From a virus: a stretch of DNA of 22,294 bases. Shown here piece by piece: positions 1-8,236 of the stretch (its first letter is position 1; each line of letters begins with the position of its first letter). Location of the stretch: positions 1 through 22,294 of the IMG/VR virus record IMGVR_UViG_3300037333_000017, one strand, 5' to 3'. Position numbers and translations under genes: made by a program. Under the pieces are notes generated by a model. The model was given only the letters and a program-made list of their open reading frames with translations, ran no database searches and had not been told where the DNA came from.

Positions 1-318
1 TATTCCTATCTCTTTTATCTTTTGTGCGTTGAGTAAAATAGTAACCTTTGTCGTGGCTGGTGTAGCGAAAACGCCTAACTCCTGATCAGTTGTCATATGA
101 TGATATAGGTCATCACCATCTACAGCCAGACTAGCGAACAGGCCTCTACTCACCGCTGATAGTTCATCTAGATGCGCCTTAGTCGAGACTATCGTAGATT
201 CTAAACCTAGAACAAACGGGTTCGTAGGAGTATCAAAGTCTATGTTCTTCCCATTTAACTCATCAAACAACCCCTTTAATGCCGTTATAGGGCTAGATTG
301 CAGTGTCTTTATTTCCAT
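1..318 (-). CDS. Baseplate wedge-like protein, N-terminal part (runs off left edge)
   Basis: The first 106 residues are visible and the rest lies beyond the left edge. The frame is open throughout. Two adjacent ATGs (minus-strand starts at 321 and 318) follow AAAAGGAAG. I chose 318 because its spacing from the Shine-Dalgarno sequence is better. The start overlaps the stop of the upstream minus-strand gene by 26 bases, which implies co-translation. Residues 33-40 (NPFVLGLE) and 69-88 (DDLYHHM, then VFATPA) match, from memory, a pattern at the N-terminus of gp6/Baseplate_J-like wedge proteins of large myoviruses. In T4, gp6 joins neighbouring baseplate wedges. The family call is by recall of motifs only. 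The diagnostic central domain is outside the window, so another baseplate protein is possible. Confidence 0.6.
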   Translation of the reverse strand, partial: MEIKTLQSSPITALKGLFDELNGKNIDFDTPTNPFVLGLESTIVSTKAHLDELSAVSRGLFASLAVDGDDLYHHMTTDQELGVFATPATTKVTILLNAQKIKEIGI

Positions 319-1330
319 CATCTTCCTTTTCTTTTATTTTTATGTAGTCTTTTGGTATGTACCACAATAGTTTACCTGCGTCAACATCTATATACGGGTA
401 CATTCTAGATTTGAATCTGGTGTAAAGTTCTTTTGGTACTTCATATAGACCGTGATCTTCTCCGTTTTGTAACTTTCTTATCATAGGGTTAAACGCACCC
501 ATTAACATATTAAAATCTATCATCGCTACGATCTTGTTGTATTCGGCACCGATACATTTAAGTCTTACTGATACCTCACTTACCCTAGTCGGAGCCTCAC
601 TATTGTAATCGAAAAGTCCAGCGATATTAATAACGTAAGGAAACCCGGCTCCTGTGTTCGCGAACATTTTTATGTTATTACTCTTTCGGTCTGTCAGTAT
701 GACGTATACTCTTGTCATATAGTCAACTTCTCTTCTTAGTATCATATCAAGGTATGGCTGTATCCTACCTTTGTGAACCTTATCCATATAATCCATCCAC
801 GTCATGAAAAGCGACGTTACAGGCATTGTTGGTACGTTCCTGAATGTTAGGTCTAAATCATACGCCTTGTAAATATCCACCGTTCCGTCCGCTATAATGG
901 TTTGTTGTTTTACTCTACCCTCGGAAGACGTCCTAGTATCGAGCACAGGGTCCGGCCATCCGGATACCTTTTTCAATGTGTTTGATAATATCGGTATGAA
1001 CGGATTGTAATTATCAACTATGTCAGGATTAAATTTCTGTGAGTTATAGAACAACCTAGGGTCTAATATCGCTCTACTATAACTATGTACAGTGTTTAAC
1101 TTATCTGTTAATAGTTTGTTTAATTCGGACGTTAAGATACAGTTATCCTCGGTTAGTCTAAGCTGAGGTCTCGTAAAGAATACGTGCGTCTCGTAGTCGT
1201 CATCGTCCTCAAGTGCTAGACCAGAGGCGTTAGGGTCTAGTCCAAAAAATGCGTTTGTAAGAGTCTGAGACTCACTAATAAATGGACTATTTAGTTTTGT
1301 GAAAGACTCCATATTTATAGTCTGCTCCAT
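293..1330 (-). CDS. Conserved-looking virion protein, 345 aa, unknown role
   Basis: The ATG at 1330 follows a strong ribosome binding site (AAGGAGGA on the minus strand). The protein is soluble-looking, with no signal peptide or membrane segment. It has an acidic stretch at residues 41-46 followed by FFTRPQLRL (51-59), and a PFIPILSN segment near 110. The FFTRP motif and overall style recall uncharacterised virion proteins of jumbo phages, but I cannot assign a structural role. The gene is first in a minus-strand operon and overlaps the wedge-like gene by 26 bases, so a baseplate or tail role is the natural inference. It is divergent from the gene starting at 1408. Confidence 0.75.
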   Translation of the reverse strand: MEQTINMESFTKLNSPFISESQTLTNAFFGLDPNASGLALEDDDDYETHVFFTRPQLRLTEDNCILTSELNKLLTDKLNTVHSYSRAILDPRLFYNSQKFNPDIVDNYNPFIPILSNTLKKVSGWPDPVLDTRTSSEGRVKQQTIIADGTVDIYKAYDLDLTFRNVPTMPVTSLFMTWMDYMDKVHKGRIQPYLDMILRREVDYMTRVYVILTDRKSNNIKMFANTGAGFPYVINIAGLFDYNSEAPTRVSEVSVRLKCIGAEYNKIVAMIDFNMLMGAFNPMIRKLQNGEDHGLYEVPKELYTRFKSRMYPYIDVDAGKLLWYIPKDYIKIKEKEDDGNKDTAI

Positions 1331-1407
1331 ACATAATCCTCCTTAATCATGATGTCAATGAAAGTGTTTTGATATTTCTTTTGAAATACATTATATAAAG
1401 GATTTAA
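1331..1407. promoter_or_regulatory. Divergent start region
   Basis: This 77-base AT-rich gap separates divergent genes and must serve both directions unless transcription enters from outside. It holds the minus-strand ribosome binding site (TAAGGAGGATTA, next to 1330) and the plus-strand one (AAAGGA, about 1397-1402). A TATATAAA stretch at 1392-1399 overlaps the plus-strand Shine-Dalgarno. I therefore do not assign it as the -10 box of the plus gene. The sequence AAAGGATTTAAATG at the plus start recurs exactly at the start of the last gene (21097-21110). Confidence 0.4.
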
Positions 1408-2424
1408 ATGTTATCTATACGACAAGTACTCGATATCTTTAACGAGTACCTAGACAATAACTCTAGTGACACAGAATTACTAAGAGCAGATGGAAATATG
1501 ATGAGAGTAGCGAATAAATTTATTATTCGTCCAGTTATGGTTGTCAATAAGGACTTAAGGGATTTCTCTAAACTGAGTAAGGTTATAGAATACAATACGA
1601 ACCTATTCGCTTCTTTTTATTCTATGGTCTTTGAAGCGCTAGTTAGCTTACATAATCTTGAGCCTAAGGTTGCCTTCAACCTACTGTCGTCAGATGCCGG
1701 AGACCTACTTAGTGGAATGGAAGAAATGGCCTTTACGACACAATCAACAGGTCTCATAGCAGGATTGGAAGCCGGCAAACCTACAAAACCAAACAAACTA
1801 GAAACAGTTTTTACGAGACATGTGGAGGTCACGGTAGATGTGGGACCAACAAGAAGACCGCTCGTTTTCCCAGTAATCATCCATACTACAGTGAAGTTTG
1901 TTAGTTCTGACGCCATCAGAAATCTATATAGCTCTAATGACGGTCAAAACCCATTAGATAGGTTAGACGACCTATTTGCTGGGAGTATTGAATTCTGGAA
2001 GGACTTTGTGTTTGCTATGGACTTAATCAGAGACTATAAATCTAGAAGACTCTTAGATAAGGACGAGGTTCTTAAGGCACTTAGAAATAGGCAGTATGTC
2101 GCTAGGTTAAAGCAGGTCAAGACAGACTATGCTGGTTTCAGTAAGTTATATCAGATGTTGGTTATTACAGACGAGGACGTTAAGAAACTTAAGAAGGTCT
2201 ACAGAAAAACCCTTAACCATGATAGAACGCGTGAGAAATTCTTAAATGACACGCTGAGTTTTTCGGCTACTCTCGTGGATGAGCTTCGTGAGTATGTTAC
2301 TGTATATATCAATGGACTAGAGAACTCCATAGGATTACGGTTTAAGGATTTAAGCGATTCTTCTAAAGCAGAGGACCAGATGGAGGAACTCCTAAAGATC
2401 CTAACATCAACAAGAACAATATAA
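1408..2424 (+). CDS. Virion-type protein, 338 aa, unknown role
   Basis: It begins at an ATG preceded by AAAGGA with a 5-base spacer and ends nine bases before the next gene. No membrane or signal sequence is visible. Residues 41-52 (RPVMVVNKDLRD) and 59-70 (VIEYNTNLFASF) recall, from memory, a conserved core of uncharacterised virion structural proteins in jumbo phages. The C-terminal third is rich in charged helices. It is the first gene of a short plus-strand operon that leads to the abundant-looking head protein, so a head or neck role is plausible but unproven. Confidence 0.75.
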   Translation: MLSIRQVLDIFNEYLDNNSSDTELLRADGNMMRVANKFIIRPVMVVNKDLRDFSKLSKVIEYNTNLFASFYSMVFEALVSLHNLEPKVAFNLLSSDAGDLLSGMEEMAFTTQSTGLIAGLEAGKPTKPNKLETVFTRHVEVTVDVGPTRRPLVFPVIIHTTVKFVSSDAIRNLYSSNDGQNPLDRLDDLFAGSIEFWKDFVFAMDLIRDYKSRRLLDKDEVLKALRNRQYVARLKQVKTDYAGFSKLYQMLVITDEDVKKLKKVYRKTLNHDRTREKFLNDTLSFSATLVDELREYVTVYINGLENSIGLRFKDLSDSSKAEDQMEELLKILTSTRTI

Positions 2425-2433
2425 AGGATAAGA

Positions 2434-3306
2434 ATGTTTAAAAATTTAAAAAAGTTCGTTAGTAAGATTTTTACAACGACGCACAAGAAAAAAGACATCG
2501 TGACACGTGTACGCAACTTAGAAGAGATGCTAAATAATACAACCATCTTTATGTTAGATGAGTTATGTGATAGTATGCATAAAACAAGACCTACCGGTGA
2601 ACAAGCCGATAGGCTCACGAAACTATTTAAGTCTATAGGAACACACACACCTTCTGACACACTAGCATCAGTAACACAACTCAAAGACTTCGCCGTAGAG
2701 CTAGACGGATCGATAAAGGAACTAGTTAAAGTACTAGATGACTTAGAGGACGTAATAACAGATAAGACAATGACGAGTCTAGAAGCAGGTGTCATAGGTA
2801 CATTAAGTAACTTCGAGTCTATGACGGAGTACCTCACAGACCTAGCTTATTATGTTAGTTATGTTATTACAGACTCTGAAGCGAACCTAACGAAAGTAGT
2901 TGTTCTTAGAATAGAAGAAGGGGCTAATGAGTTTAATAAGTTATTTAGAACGTACAACAGAAACGATGTATCGACTGTCACAAAGAGCTTACGTAAATTA
3001 TCTTCTGTGAGAGTGCATGACAATGCTGTCTTCGCATTATCGGCTACTAAGTCAGATAAGTCTTTCATCATGCCATTCAATTCGTTAACGATAAATCCGT
3101 TCTATTACTTAGGTACTTTCCTAGTCGATCTTGAGATGTTATACTTCGACTACTTGAAGTATAAGAAAGAACTACTCGAGTTTAAGATAAAAGAGAGAGA
3201 ATATGGAAATGACCCAGCTACTAAAAAACAAATCGAGTATTACGAGAAACGTTTAGCTGAAATCGAAGCTAAGATGGATGCCATCAAGGAAGGTTACGAT
3301 GTCTGA
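2434..3306 (+). CDS. Virion-type protein with C-terminal coiled coil, 290 aa
   Basis: The ATG at 2434 follows AAAGGATAAGA. The N-terminus is basic (FKNLKKFVSKIF, then HKKK). The middle is predominantly helical. Near residues 220-237 lies NPFYYLGTFLVDLEMLYF, followed by a charged coiled coil ending in QIEYYEKRLAEIEAKM (about 265-280). This ending resembles, from memory, that of a conserved structural protein family found beside the previous gene type in other jumbo phages. Function is unknown. The stop overlaps the start of the next gene (ATGTCTGA), which indicates translational coupling. Confidence 0.75.
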   Translation: MFKNLKKFVSKIFTTTHKKKDIVTRVRNLEEMLNNTTIFMLDELCDSMHKTRPTGEQADRLTKLFKSIGTHTPSDTLASVTQLKDFAVELDGSIKELVKVLDDLEDVITDKTMTSLEAGVIGTLSNFESMTEYLTDLAYYVSYVITDSEANLTKVVVLRIEEGANEFNKLFRTYNRNDVSTVTKSLRKLSSVRVHDNAVFALSATKSDKSFIMPFNSLTINPFYYLGTFLVDLEMLYFDYLKYKKELLEFKIKEREYGNDPATKKQIEYYEKRLAEIEAKMDAIKEGYDV

Positions 3307-3667
3307 TTTATCAAGTAGACTAGAAACGTACGTTAACCAACCCGTAACTGCCAATCTTATTATCTCGTCATATAAGGATATCTGCACCGTTGATCTCGTA
3401 GAGATACTTAAATCGTTTAACACTAGACGAACGTCAGTAGGAATGGCGATCTTATTGGATGGCCTAGAGAAGATCTTTAATGGAGGCGATGGTAGCATTT
3501 TAAAAACCTTTATATTGACTACTGATAAGAATGACATATTAGCTCCAGGAGACGTAATGAAGACTAGATCTCTGTCTCTTAGTTCTAATATAGGGGTCGT
3601 TACTAGCCTGTTCGATAGTCTCGGTATAGCGACAACATACCGAGTACTATCTATTATAGTTGCGTAA
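3299..3667 (+). CDS. Small hypothetical protein, 122 aa
   Basis: I start it at 3299 (MSDLSSRLE), not at the in-frame ATG at 3278. The 3299 codon sits five bases after AAGGAAGG and overlaps the preceding stop in an ATGTCTGA arrangement. The 3278 codon lacks a convincing site. The protein is of mixed helix/strand type with no recognised domain and no membrane segment. Its position between two virion-type genes suggests a minor structural or assembly role. The last codons contain a 14-bp imperfect hairpin (3614-3651), listed separately. Confidence 0.7.
   Translation: MSDLSSRLETYVNQPVTANLIISSYKDICTVDLVEILKSFNTRRTSVGMAILLDGLEKIFNGGDGSILKTFILTTDKNDILAPGDVMKTRSLSLSSNIGVVTSLFDSLGIATTYRVLSIIVA
3614..3651 (+). 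repeat. Imperfect hairpin at the 3' end of a coding region
   Basis: GATAGTCTCGGTAT pairs with ATACCGAG-T-ACTATC around a 9-base loop. This gives 14 pairs with one bulged T at 3645. It ends 16 bases before the end of the 3299-3667 gene. No T-run follows, so it is not a standard terminator. It could stabilise or mark the 3' end of the upstream operon. Confidence 0.55.
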
Positions 3668-3771
3668 CTCTCCGCGGTCACGACTCTGAAAGGCAGATGA
3701 GTATGACGTAAGTCGGTCTAAATTCTGATCAGAATTTAATAAAAAAAAAATAAATAACAAAAGGAATTGAA
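3668..3771 (+). promoter_or_regulatory. A-rich leader of the head-protein gene with 16-bp palindrome
   Basis: This gap precedes the gene that looks most highly expressed. It contains a perfect 16-bp palindrome, AATTCTGATCAGAATT, at 3721-3736. An unstructured A-rich stretch with ten consecutive A follows, and then AAAAGGAA five bases before the ATG. As RNA the palindrome forms a 6-bp stem with a GAUC loop, a typical 5' cap hairpin for mRNA stability. As DNA it could be an operator. No clear -35/-10 pair is visible, so a phage-specific promoter would have to lie here or transcription reads through from upstream. Confidence 0.4.
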
Positions 3772-5052
3772 ATGAGTTTTCAAATTGACATTATTGGAGC
3801 TAGCGAAGAGTGGGGAGGTTCTTACGGTGACGTTAAACTTAACGAGAATGACGTAGCTGCTATTGAGGAAGGTAACCTATGGCACGCAACCGGAGAAGAA
3901 GCACTTAGAGAAGATGCTGCTTATGACGATACTCTAGAAGAAACAATCGAAACTGCAGAGACTGAGAAAATGATCATGGAAGGTAATGAAGAGATTGGAC
4001 TAAGTTCTGCTGCAATGGCTGTAGCTTCTTCTAATAGAATCTTCGCACCTATCGCTTCTGCTTCTGCTCTTAGACTTACTGCCGCTAACGAATCTATTTA
4101 TGACCCTAAAGCTGTGTTTGTTGCTGCGATTGAAGAGAAAATGGGGATCGTGCGTAAGGCACTAGAAACTATTGGTAAATTCGTAGGAAAACTCGTTAGA
4201 AAGATGAAGTCTGTTTTCGGTAAACTTGTAACAGCTGTCGGTTCTAAAGAGAAAGCTCTTATCGTTCTTAAAAAGAAAGTTGATAAATTAGGCGCGCCTA
4301 AACAGTTAACTGAAGATAAATTAAAATCTGTTGGTGAGCTTTTCCCTATGTTGGTTGACGGTAATAACAAAGTAACTACAGGCTGTGTGGATATCGCACA
4401 AGAGATTGTTGATACTGCAGCGTTACCTGTTAAGTTTAAAGCACCTACAGATCCAAAAGCATCTCTTAAAGACTTAGCTGCTAAAGTAGGTAAATTTGGA
4501 GCAAAAGTAATGACATTCGGATTCGCGTTCAGTGGCAATGAAACAGAAGCTTCAGCGCTCGATTCTAAGACATTCAAAGATGGTGTGGTAGATAGACGCG
4601 CATCAATCTTCGGAGCTAAGTTCACTGACAAAGCAACTGTTGAAGTTGTAAGTACTACTCTTTCACATATTCGTATTATTGTGTCTGAAGTTATCGACGA
4701 GAAGTTCAGAATCAAATACACTGTTATCCCGTCAAAAATGGAGGACAACACTGAATATGCAGAAGGTGCGCTTAATGTAGGTAAACTAAGTGCGTTGGTT
4801 GACAGCACCATTAAAGTAAGTAAAACGATTAAGAAAGGTTTCGACGAGTCAAATACCTACGGTAATGACATCCAAAAACTTATCGACTCTTCTATCAAGG
4901 AGATGAGAAAACCTGAAGCCGATTACGATCAAGATGCCAAAAATGCCCTTACAATGCTAAAAACACAAGCGAGTGTAGGTTATGGTATGGCTATGGATCG
5001 TTACAAGATCACAGGTCAAATCCTCACACTAGGTGAAAAGTTAGTCGGATAG
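3772..5052 (+). CDS. Probable abundant internal head protein, 426 aa
   Basis: The N-terminal ~85 residues are strongly acidic. They are followed by an Ala/Ser-rich segment (80-105) and a lysine-rich helical body (about 118-180). This acidic leader plus basic core is the style of phage inner-head or scaffold-associated proteins that are trimmed by a prohead protease. The motif AAIEE occurs twice (residues 29-33 and 118-122) and fits the A-x-E type of cleavage site described for some jumbo-phage prohead proteases. Codon choice differs from its neighbours, with far fewer AUA and more AUC/AUU, which suggests high expression. A strong ribosome binding site and a dedicated UUCG-loop terminator agree with that. 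A scaffold protein or a secreted or injected virion protein are alternatives. Confidence 0.8.
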   Translation: MSFQIDIIGASEEWGGSYGDVKLNENDVAAIEEGNLWHATGEEALREDAAYDDTLEETIETAETEKMIMEGNEEIGLSSAAMAVASSNRIFAPIASASALRLTAANESIYDPKAVFVAAIEEKMGIVRKALETIGKFVGKLVRKMKSVFGKLVTAVGSKEKALIVLKKKVDKLGAPKQLTEDKLKSVGELFPMLVDGNNKVTTGCVDIAQEIVDTAALPVKFKAPTDPKASLKDLAAKVGKFGAKVMTFGFAFSGNETEASALDSKTFKDGVVDRRASIFGAKFTDKATVEVVSTTLSHIRIIVSEVIDEKFRIKYTVIPSKMEDNTEYAEGALNVGKLSALVDSTIKVSKTIKKGFDESNTYGNDIQKLIDSSIKEMRKPEADYDQDAKNALTMLKTQASVGYGMAMDRYKITGQILTLGEKLVG

Positions 5053-5064
5053 TAAATAATGCTA

Positions 5065-5104
5065 CATAGTACTCACTACTTCGGTAGTGAGTACTTATGT
5101 TTTT
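5065..5104 (+). terminator. Rho-independent terminator with UUCG tetraloop
   Basis: AGTACTCACTAC (5068-5079) pairs perfectly with GTAGTGAGTACT (5084-5095) around TTCG, closed by C-G. Three more pairs at the base follow after one bulge, then TTTTT at 5100-5104. It lies 12 bases after the TAG-TAA stop of the head-protein gene. It rules out the upstream ATG at 5087 as a realistic start for the next gene. Confidence 0.9.
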
Positions 5105-5128
5105 CATTTGAAAAAGAAAGGAGGTCCT

Positions 5129-6619
5129 ATGATTAAATTCAGAATACCTATAAACGATACAGATGAAACAATCGTTGCTCCATCCGTAGTATCGATAGTG
5201 AATAGACTAAAACAAGTTTTCCATATAGATAAATACGCTAAAATATCACTAGAGAATAGCGAGAGTCCATACATAAACGATAACTGGTCGGTAGGTGACA
5301 CGACTAACTCATCAAATTCAAACGCTCAAACTTCGATAGATGTTTCATACTCCGTGACCTATGACGAAGCTAATATAAAAACAACAGACGTTAGGAGGAA
5401 TAGGTCTAAGCCGATACTATATAGCGACGAAACGAAGTTTAAAGTAAGCGTCCTTTATATAGCATCTAAACTCACGTTAACGCTTAAGATAAAGTCTAAA
5501 TCTAAGAATAGGCTCGCTACGATACTTTCTGATTTACGCGTAAGAGCAATAAGTAATAGAGAAGTAGTGCAGCACGATCTTGTTTACTACTATTATCTCC
5601 AAAACTTCTTTAAATCACTTATAAGTAACTTTAACTATAATAAGAATACCGCATACGGAAGAATAGGTACTGATGACTGCGTGTCAAATGAGGAATACCT
5701 ATCTGGACTGATAGATGACAGATTTACATTATTAGGGGATATGAGCGGTTCTTTGTCTAGAACAGCCTTAGGGTTTAAAGAAGTACAAAGAGGCGCGTTA
5801 GGTAGGTTTACTGGCGATATGGTTAATAATAAGAAGACGTATGTGAAAGAAGAAGGAGTTTGGGAGACGGATATTGAATATGAGGTCCTATTTAAACAAC
5901 CTATGTATTACGACGTTGAGTATTATCAGATAGCCTATCAGTATAGGCTAGATGAGTCATTCACGCAGATGTTCTCTACAGAATCTAAACCTGAAGGATA
6001 CTATAGTAAGTACGATAACATGCTCAGTAAGTTTAATAACGGAAACTATATGAAGAAGTGTCTGCTTAATCTTAATGATAAGTATGAATACTTGAGAATA
6101 CCAGAGGACGATTTTGATTCCAATATACCGTTCATGATATACTATACAAGACTCCTTAGTGTCAACGTAACACTTACAAGTAATTCAGATATATTATTCA
6201 ATGTGCGAGACATTCCTGGCTTCACGTTCGCGGACGAGATTCTGACAATGTTGGAAGAAACAGAAGGCGTTCTCGCTCATAATATCTTTAATAGTTGTTT
6301 CTATATACAATTATATAACTTCGAAGAACAGATGAACGACGGCGTTGTTTATATGGATGACGCACTTAATGTAAAGCTATCCGAAGATCTTGATAAGTCT
6401 GGAATTTACAGAGTTGTATTCTCTGTCGTAACGGACCTATCTGTACTAATGCCAGTTGCAAGAGAGAGACTCAAGAGTAAATACGGGGAGTTCATGAGCG
6501 ACCTTACAGATCTAGGAACTTCGTTATATTTCACAGGCTTCACTCTTAACGATAGAGGTCAGACGTACTACGCACAAAGAAGTAATATTATAGGTAGATT
6601 CATGAAGGAGAATAAATGA
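5129..6619 (+). CDS. Virion-type protein, 496 aa, unknown role
   Basis: I start at 5129 (MIKFRIP). It is four bases after AAAGGAGG, whereas the in-frame ATG at 5087 lies inside the terminator stem. The protein is rich in Tyr, Asn and Asp, is mostly beta-predicted by eye, and has no membrane segment. It contains a tyrosine cluster (HDLVYYYYLQNFF, about residue 160) and a segment resembling a structural beta fold (ETDIEYEVLFKQPMYYDVEYY, about 250-270; the motif continues to about 280). It ends in an ATGA overlap with the next gene. A tail or neck structural role is inferred from neighbours only. Confidence 0.75.
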   Translation: MIKFRIPINDTDETIVAPSVVSIVNRLKQVFHIDKYAKISLENSESPYINDNWSVGDTTNSSNSNAQTSIDVSYSVTYDEANIKTTDVRRNRSKPILYSDETKFKVSVLYIASKLTLTLKIKSKSKNRLATILSDLRVRAISNREVVQHDLVYYYYLQNFFKSLISNFNYNKNTAYGRIGTDDCVSNEEYLSGLIDDRFTLLGDMSGSLSRTALGFKEVQRGALGRFTGDMVNNKKTYVKEEGVWETDIEYEVLFKQPMYYDVEYYQIAYQYRLDESFTQMFSTESKPEGYYSKYDNMLSKFNNGNYMKKCLLNLNDKYEYLRIPEDDFDSNIPFMIYYTRLLSVNVTLTSNSDILFNVRDIPGFTFADEILTMLEETEGVLAHNIFNSCFYIQLYNFEEQMNDGVVYMDDALNVKLSEDLDKSGIYRVVFSVVTDLSVLMPVARERLKSKYGEFMSDLTDLGTSLYFTGFTLNDRGQTYYAQRSNIIGRFMKENK

Positions 6620-7779
6620 TAGGTTCTACACAACCACCTCTAGAAGAAGCGATAACAGATAGCGTGCAGGAACATATCGCTACGACAACCGTTATAGATA
6701 GAGATATAGACATAAGGGACATGACTCAATATATCGAGGGTAGTTCCTGGTCTGTGGATTATTATAACTCACAGTTGGCTAAGGATGACATAGCGAGTCC
6801 TCAAGATATCGTAACAGACTCCGTTATAGAGCAGTACGTTAAGTATAATGGTCTAGAACTTAAAGTAACTACACCTATAGAGAATGTATCATTTACAGAT
6901 GTCGAAGGTGAAGCTATTATTACTGACATAACGCCGACACAAGGTGACTCATTCGTAGCAGAACTGAGTGGTAACATAAAATGTATATTTAGGGTCATAG
7001 AAGTAGATAGGAACCTCTATAACTTCAAGCCTATATTTACGATAAAATATAAACTAAATACTATATTAACAAAAACAACTGTTGCGACATTCAATGATCT
7101 AAACTCTAAGGTTATACGTGAGTTCTATTACGATAGTAAAGCTATGTTCGAGAAGAAGAGAGCTATCGTATCTAAGGAAACGCTTAGGTTCAGGCGTGAT
7201 ATAGATAGGCACTTACGCAGTCTCACGAGTACATATTTCGATGAGTTTATGTTAGATAGAGTAGGTTCATTAGTTCTACCGTATGATGGAATAGTTATAG
7301 ATCCAGTGTTAGAGGAATTTATTTTTAAGACCTTTACTTATAATGATATTTCCAAGATTAGGCGGATGTCACGACTGGGCGGTTCTGACTCTATGATGCT
7401 GGATACAGTATATAACAATATACTGTATCAAGAACCTATGACAGAGTATACTAAGAAATACATCTGTATAAACACTAGTACGTATAGTAAAACAGACGTA
7501 TTCTTAAAGACATTGAGGCACTACGGGATAACAGGCAAAGTAACGTATGAGACGACAGAAGGAGATGATGTAGTTTATGATTTCACAACAGATAAGGCTA
7601 TTGAGGTGATGGGACACGTTAATAGACACATTAACGACAGAGCATACGACCAAGAAGGAATAGCTTCGTTATTTACAGAATATAGGAGGTGGGACAAATT
7701 AGATAAGTTTTTCTTAGTTCCGATACTATATGTGTTAGCGAAACAAGCTAGTAAGTACTCTTACGATGTTGGAGTCTAA
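6616..7779 (+). CDS. Hypothetical virion-type protein, 387 aa
   Basis: It starts in an ATGA overlap with the previous stop, with AAGGAG just upstream. No recognised domain is seen. The sequence mixes acidic beta-type segments in the first half with a helical, basic middle (EKKRAIVSKETLRFRRDIDR). It carries an 11-bp perfect inverted repeat in its coding sequence at 7402-7429. Its place in an unbroken operon with the putative hub gene suggests a tail or baseplate component. Confidence 0.7.
   Translation: MIGSTQPPLEEAITDSVQEHIATTTVIDRDIDIRDMTQYIEGSSWSVDYYNSQLAKDDIASPQDIVTDSVIEQYVKYNGLELKVTTPIENVSFTDVEGEAIITDITPTQGDSFVAELSGNIKCIFRVIEVDRNLYNFKPIFTIKYKLNTILTKTTVATFNDLNSKVIREFYYDSKAMFEKKRAIVSKETLRFRRDIDRHLRSLTSTYFDEFMLDRVGSLVLPYDGIVIDPVLEEFIFKTFTYNDISKIRRMSRLGGSDSMMLDTVYNNILYQEPMTEYTKKYICINTSTYSKTDVFLKTLRHYGITGKVTYETTEGDDVVYDFTTDKAIEVMGHVNRHINDRAYDQEGIASLFTEYRRWDKLDKFFLVPILYVLAKQASKYSYDVGV
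7402..7429 (+). repeat. Inverted repeat within coding sequence
   Basis: GATACAGTATA and TATACTGTATC are separated by TAACAA, giving 11 perfect pairs. It is AU-rich and internal to the 6616-7779 gene. It is an isolated perfect repeat, unlike the cluster at 14.5-15.1 kb. Confidence 0.6.
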
Positions 7780-7780
7780 T

Positions 7781-8236
7781 ATGAACAGATATCTTGTTAA
7801 GGTACTCTATATATCGCTATTTGAGATGGACTCACAACCAACTAGGGCTACTATAGTTGTATCAGATAGGAACAGTAAGAAAGTGTTGAGGGATGCGGAT
7901 AGAGACGTAAGAACAACGATGGTCGGTATAGATAGACTAGCAACAGTCGTTTCCAACGGTTTTGACTTTATGCTACTTGACCATAGTAAAGCACTCGATA
8001 TGTATAAAGAAACACACAACAAGTTGAGAGAGTTAGATAACTCTAGAGAGATAAAACGCTACATGTCTCGCGATGATGATGTAGATGGTTACGAATACGA
8101 AAAGTACACTGAACTACTGCGGTACATACTAGAAAAGTATGAGACATACATAGGCGAATATAGAACCGGTAACGTAGGCGTTAAACGAGGCTTAAAGTCG
8201 CACACTAAGCGAAGAACAAATAGAAAGGAACATTAA
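7781..8236 (+). CDS. Small basic hypothetical protein, 151 aa
   Basis: I start at 7781 because GGAG sits six bases upstream. The in-frame ATG at 7766, inside the previous gene, lacks a site. The N-terminal ~50 residues resemble a beta domain. The middle is helical and the C-terminus is very basic (GVKRGLKSHTKRRTNRKEH), which suggests nucleic-acid or acidic-partner contact. No family is recognised. Its stop overlaps the next start (TAATG). Confidence 0.7.
   Translation: MNRYLVKVLYISLFEMDSQPTRATIVVSDRNSKKVLRDADRDVRTTMVGIDRLATVVSNGFDFMLLDHSKALDMYKETHNKLRELDNSREIKRYMSRDDDVDGYEYEKYTELLRYILEKYETYIGEYRTGNVGVKRGLKSHTKRRTNRKEH

Noticed and set aside
1369-1397. TTGATA, 17-base spacer, TATATA as a sigma-70-like promoter for the 1408 gene
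   Set aside because: The -10 box overlaps the Shine-Dalgarno, so a transcript from it would start only a few bases before the ATG and lack the ribosome binding site.
2199-2837. 212-residue minus-strand open frame across the 1408 and 2434 genes
   Set aside because: It is antisense to two well-supported genes, spans their junction, and has a biased shadow-type composition rich in Ser and Leu.
3278-3298. Earlier ATG for the 122-aa gene
   Set aside because: No Shine-Dalgarno precedes it, while ATG 3299 has AAGGAAGG and a typical stop-start overlap.
5087-5128. Upstream in-frame ATG for the 496-aa gene
   Set aside because: The codon lies inside the UUCG terminator stem. ATG 5129 has AAAGGAGG at proper spacing.
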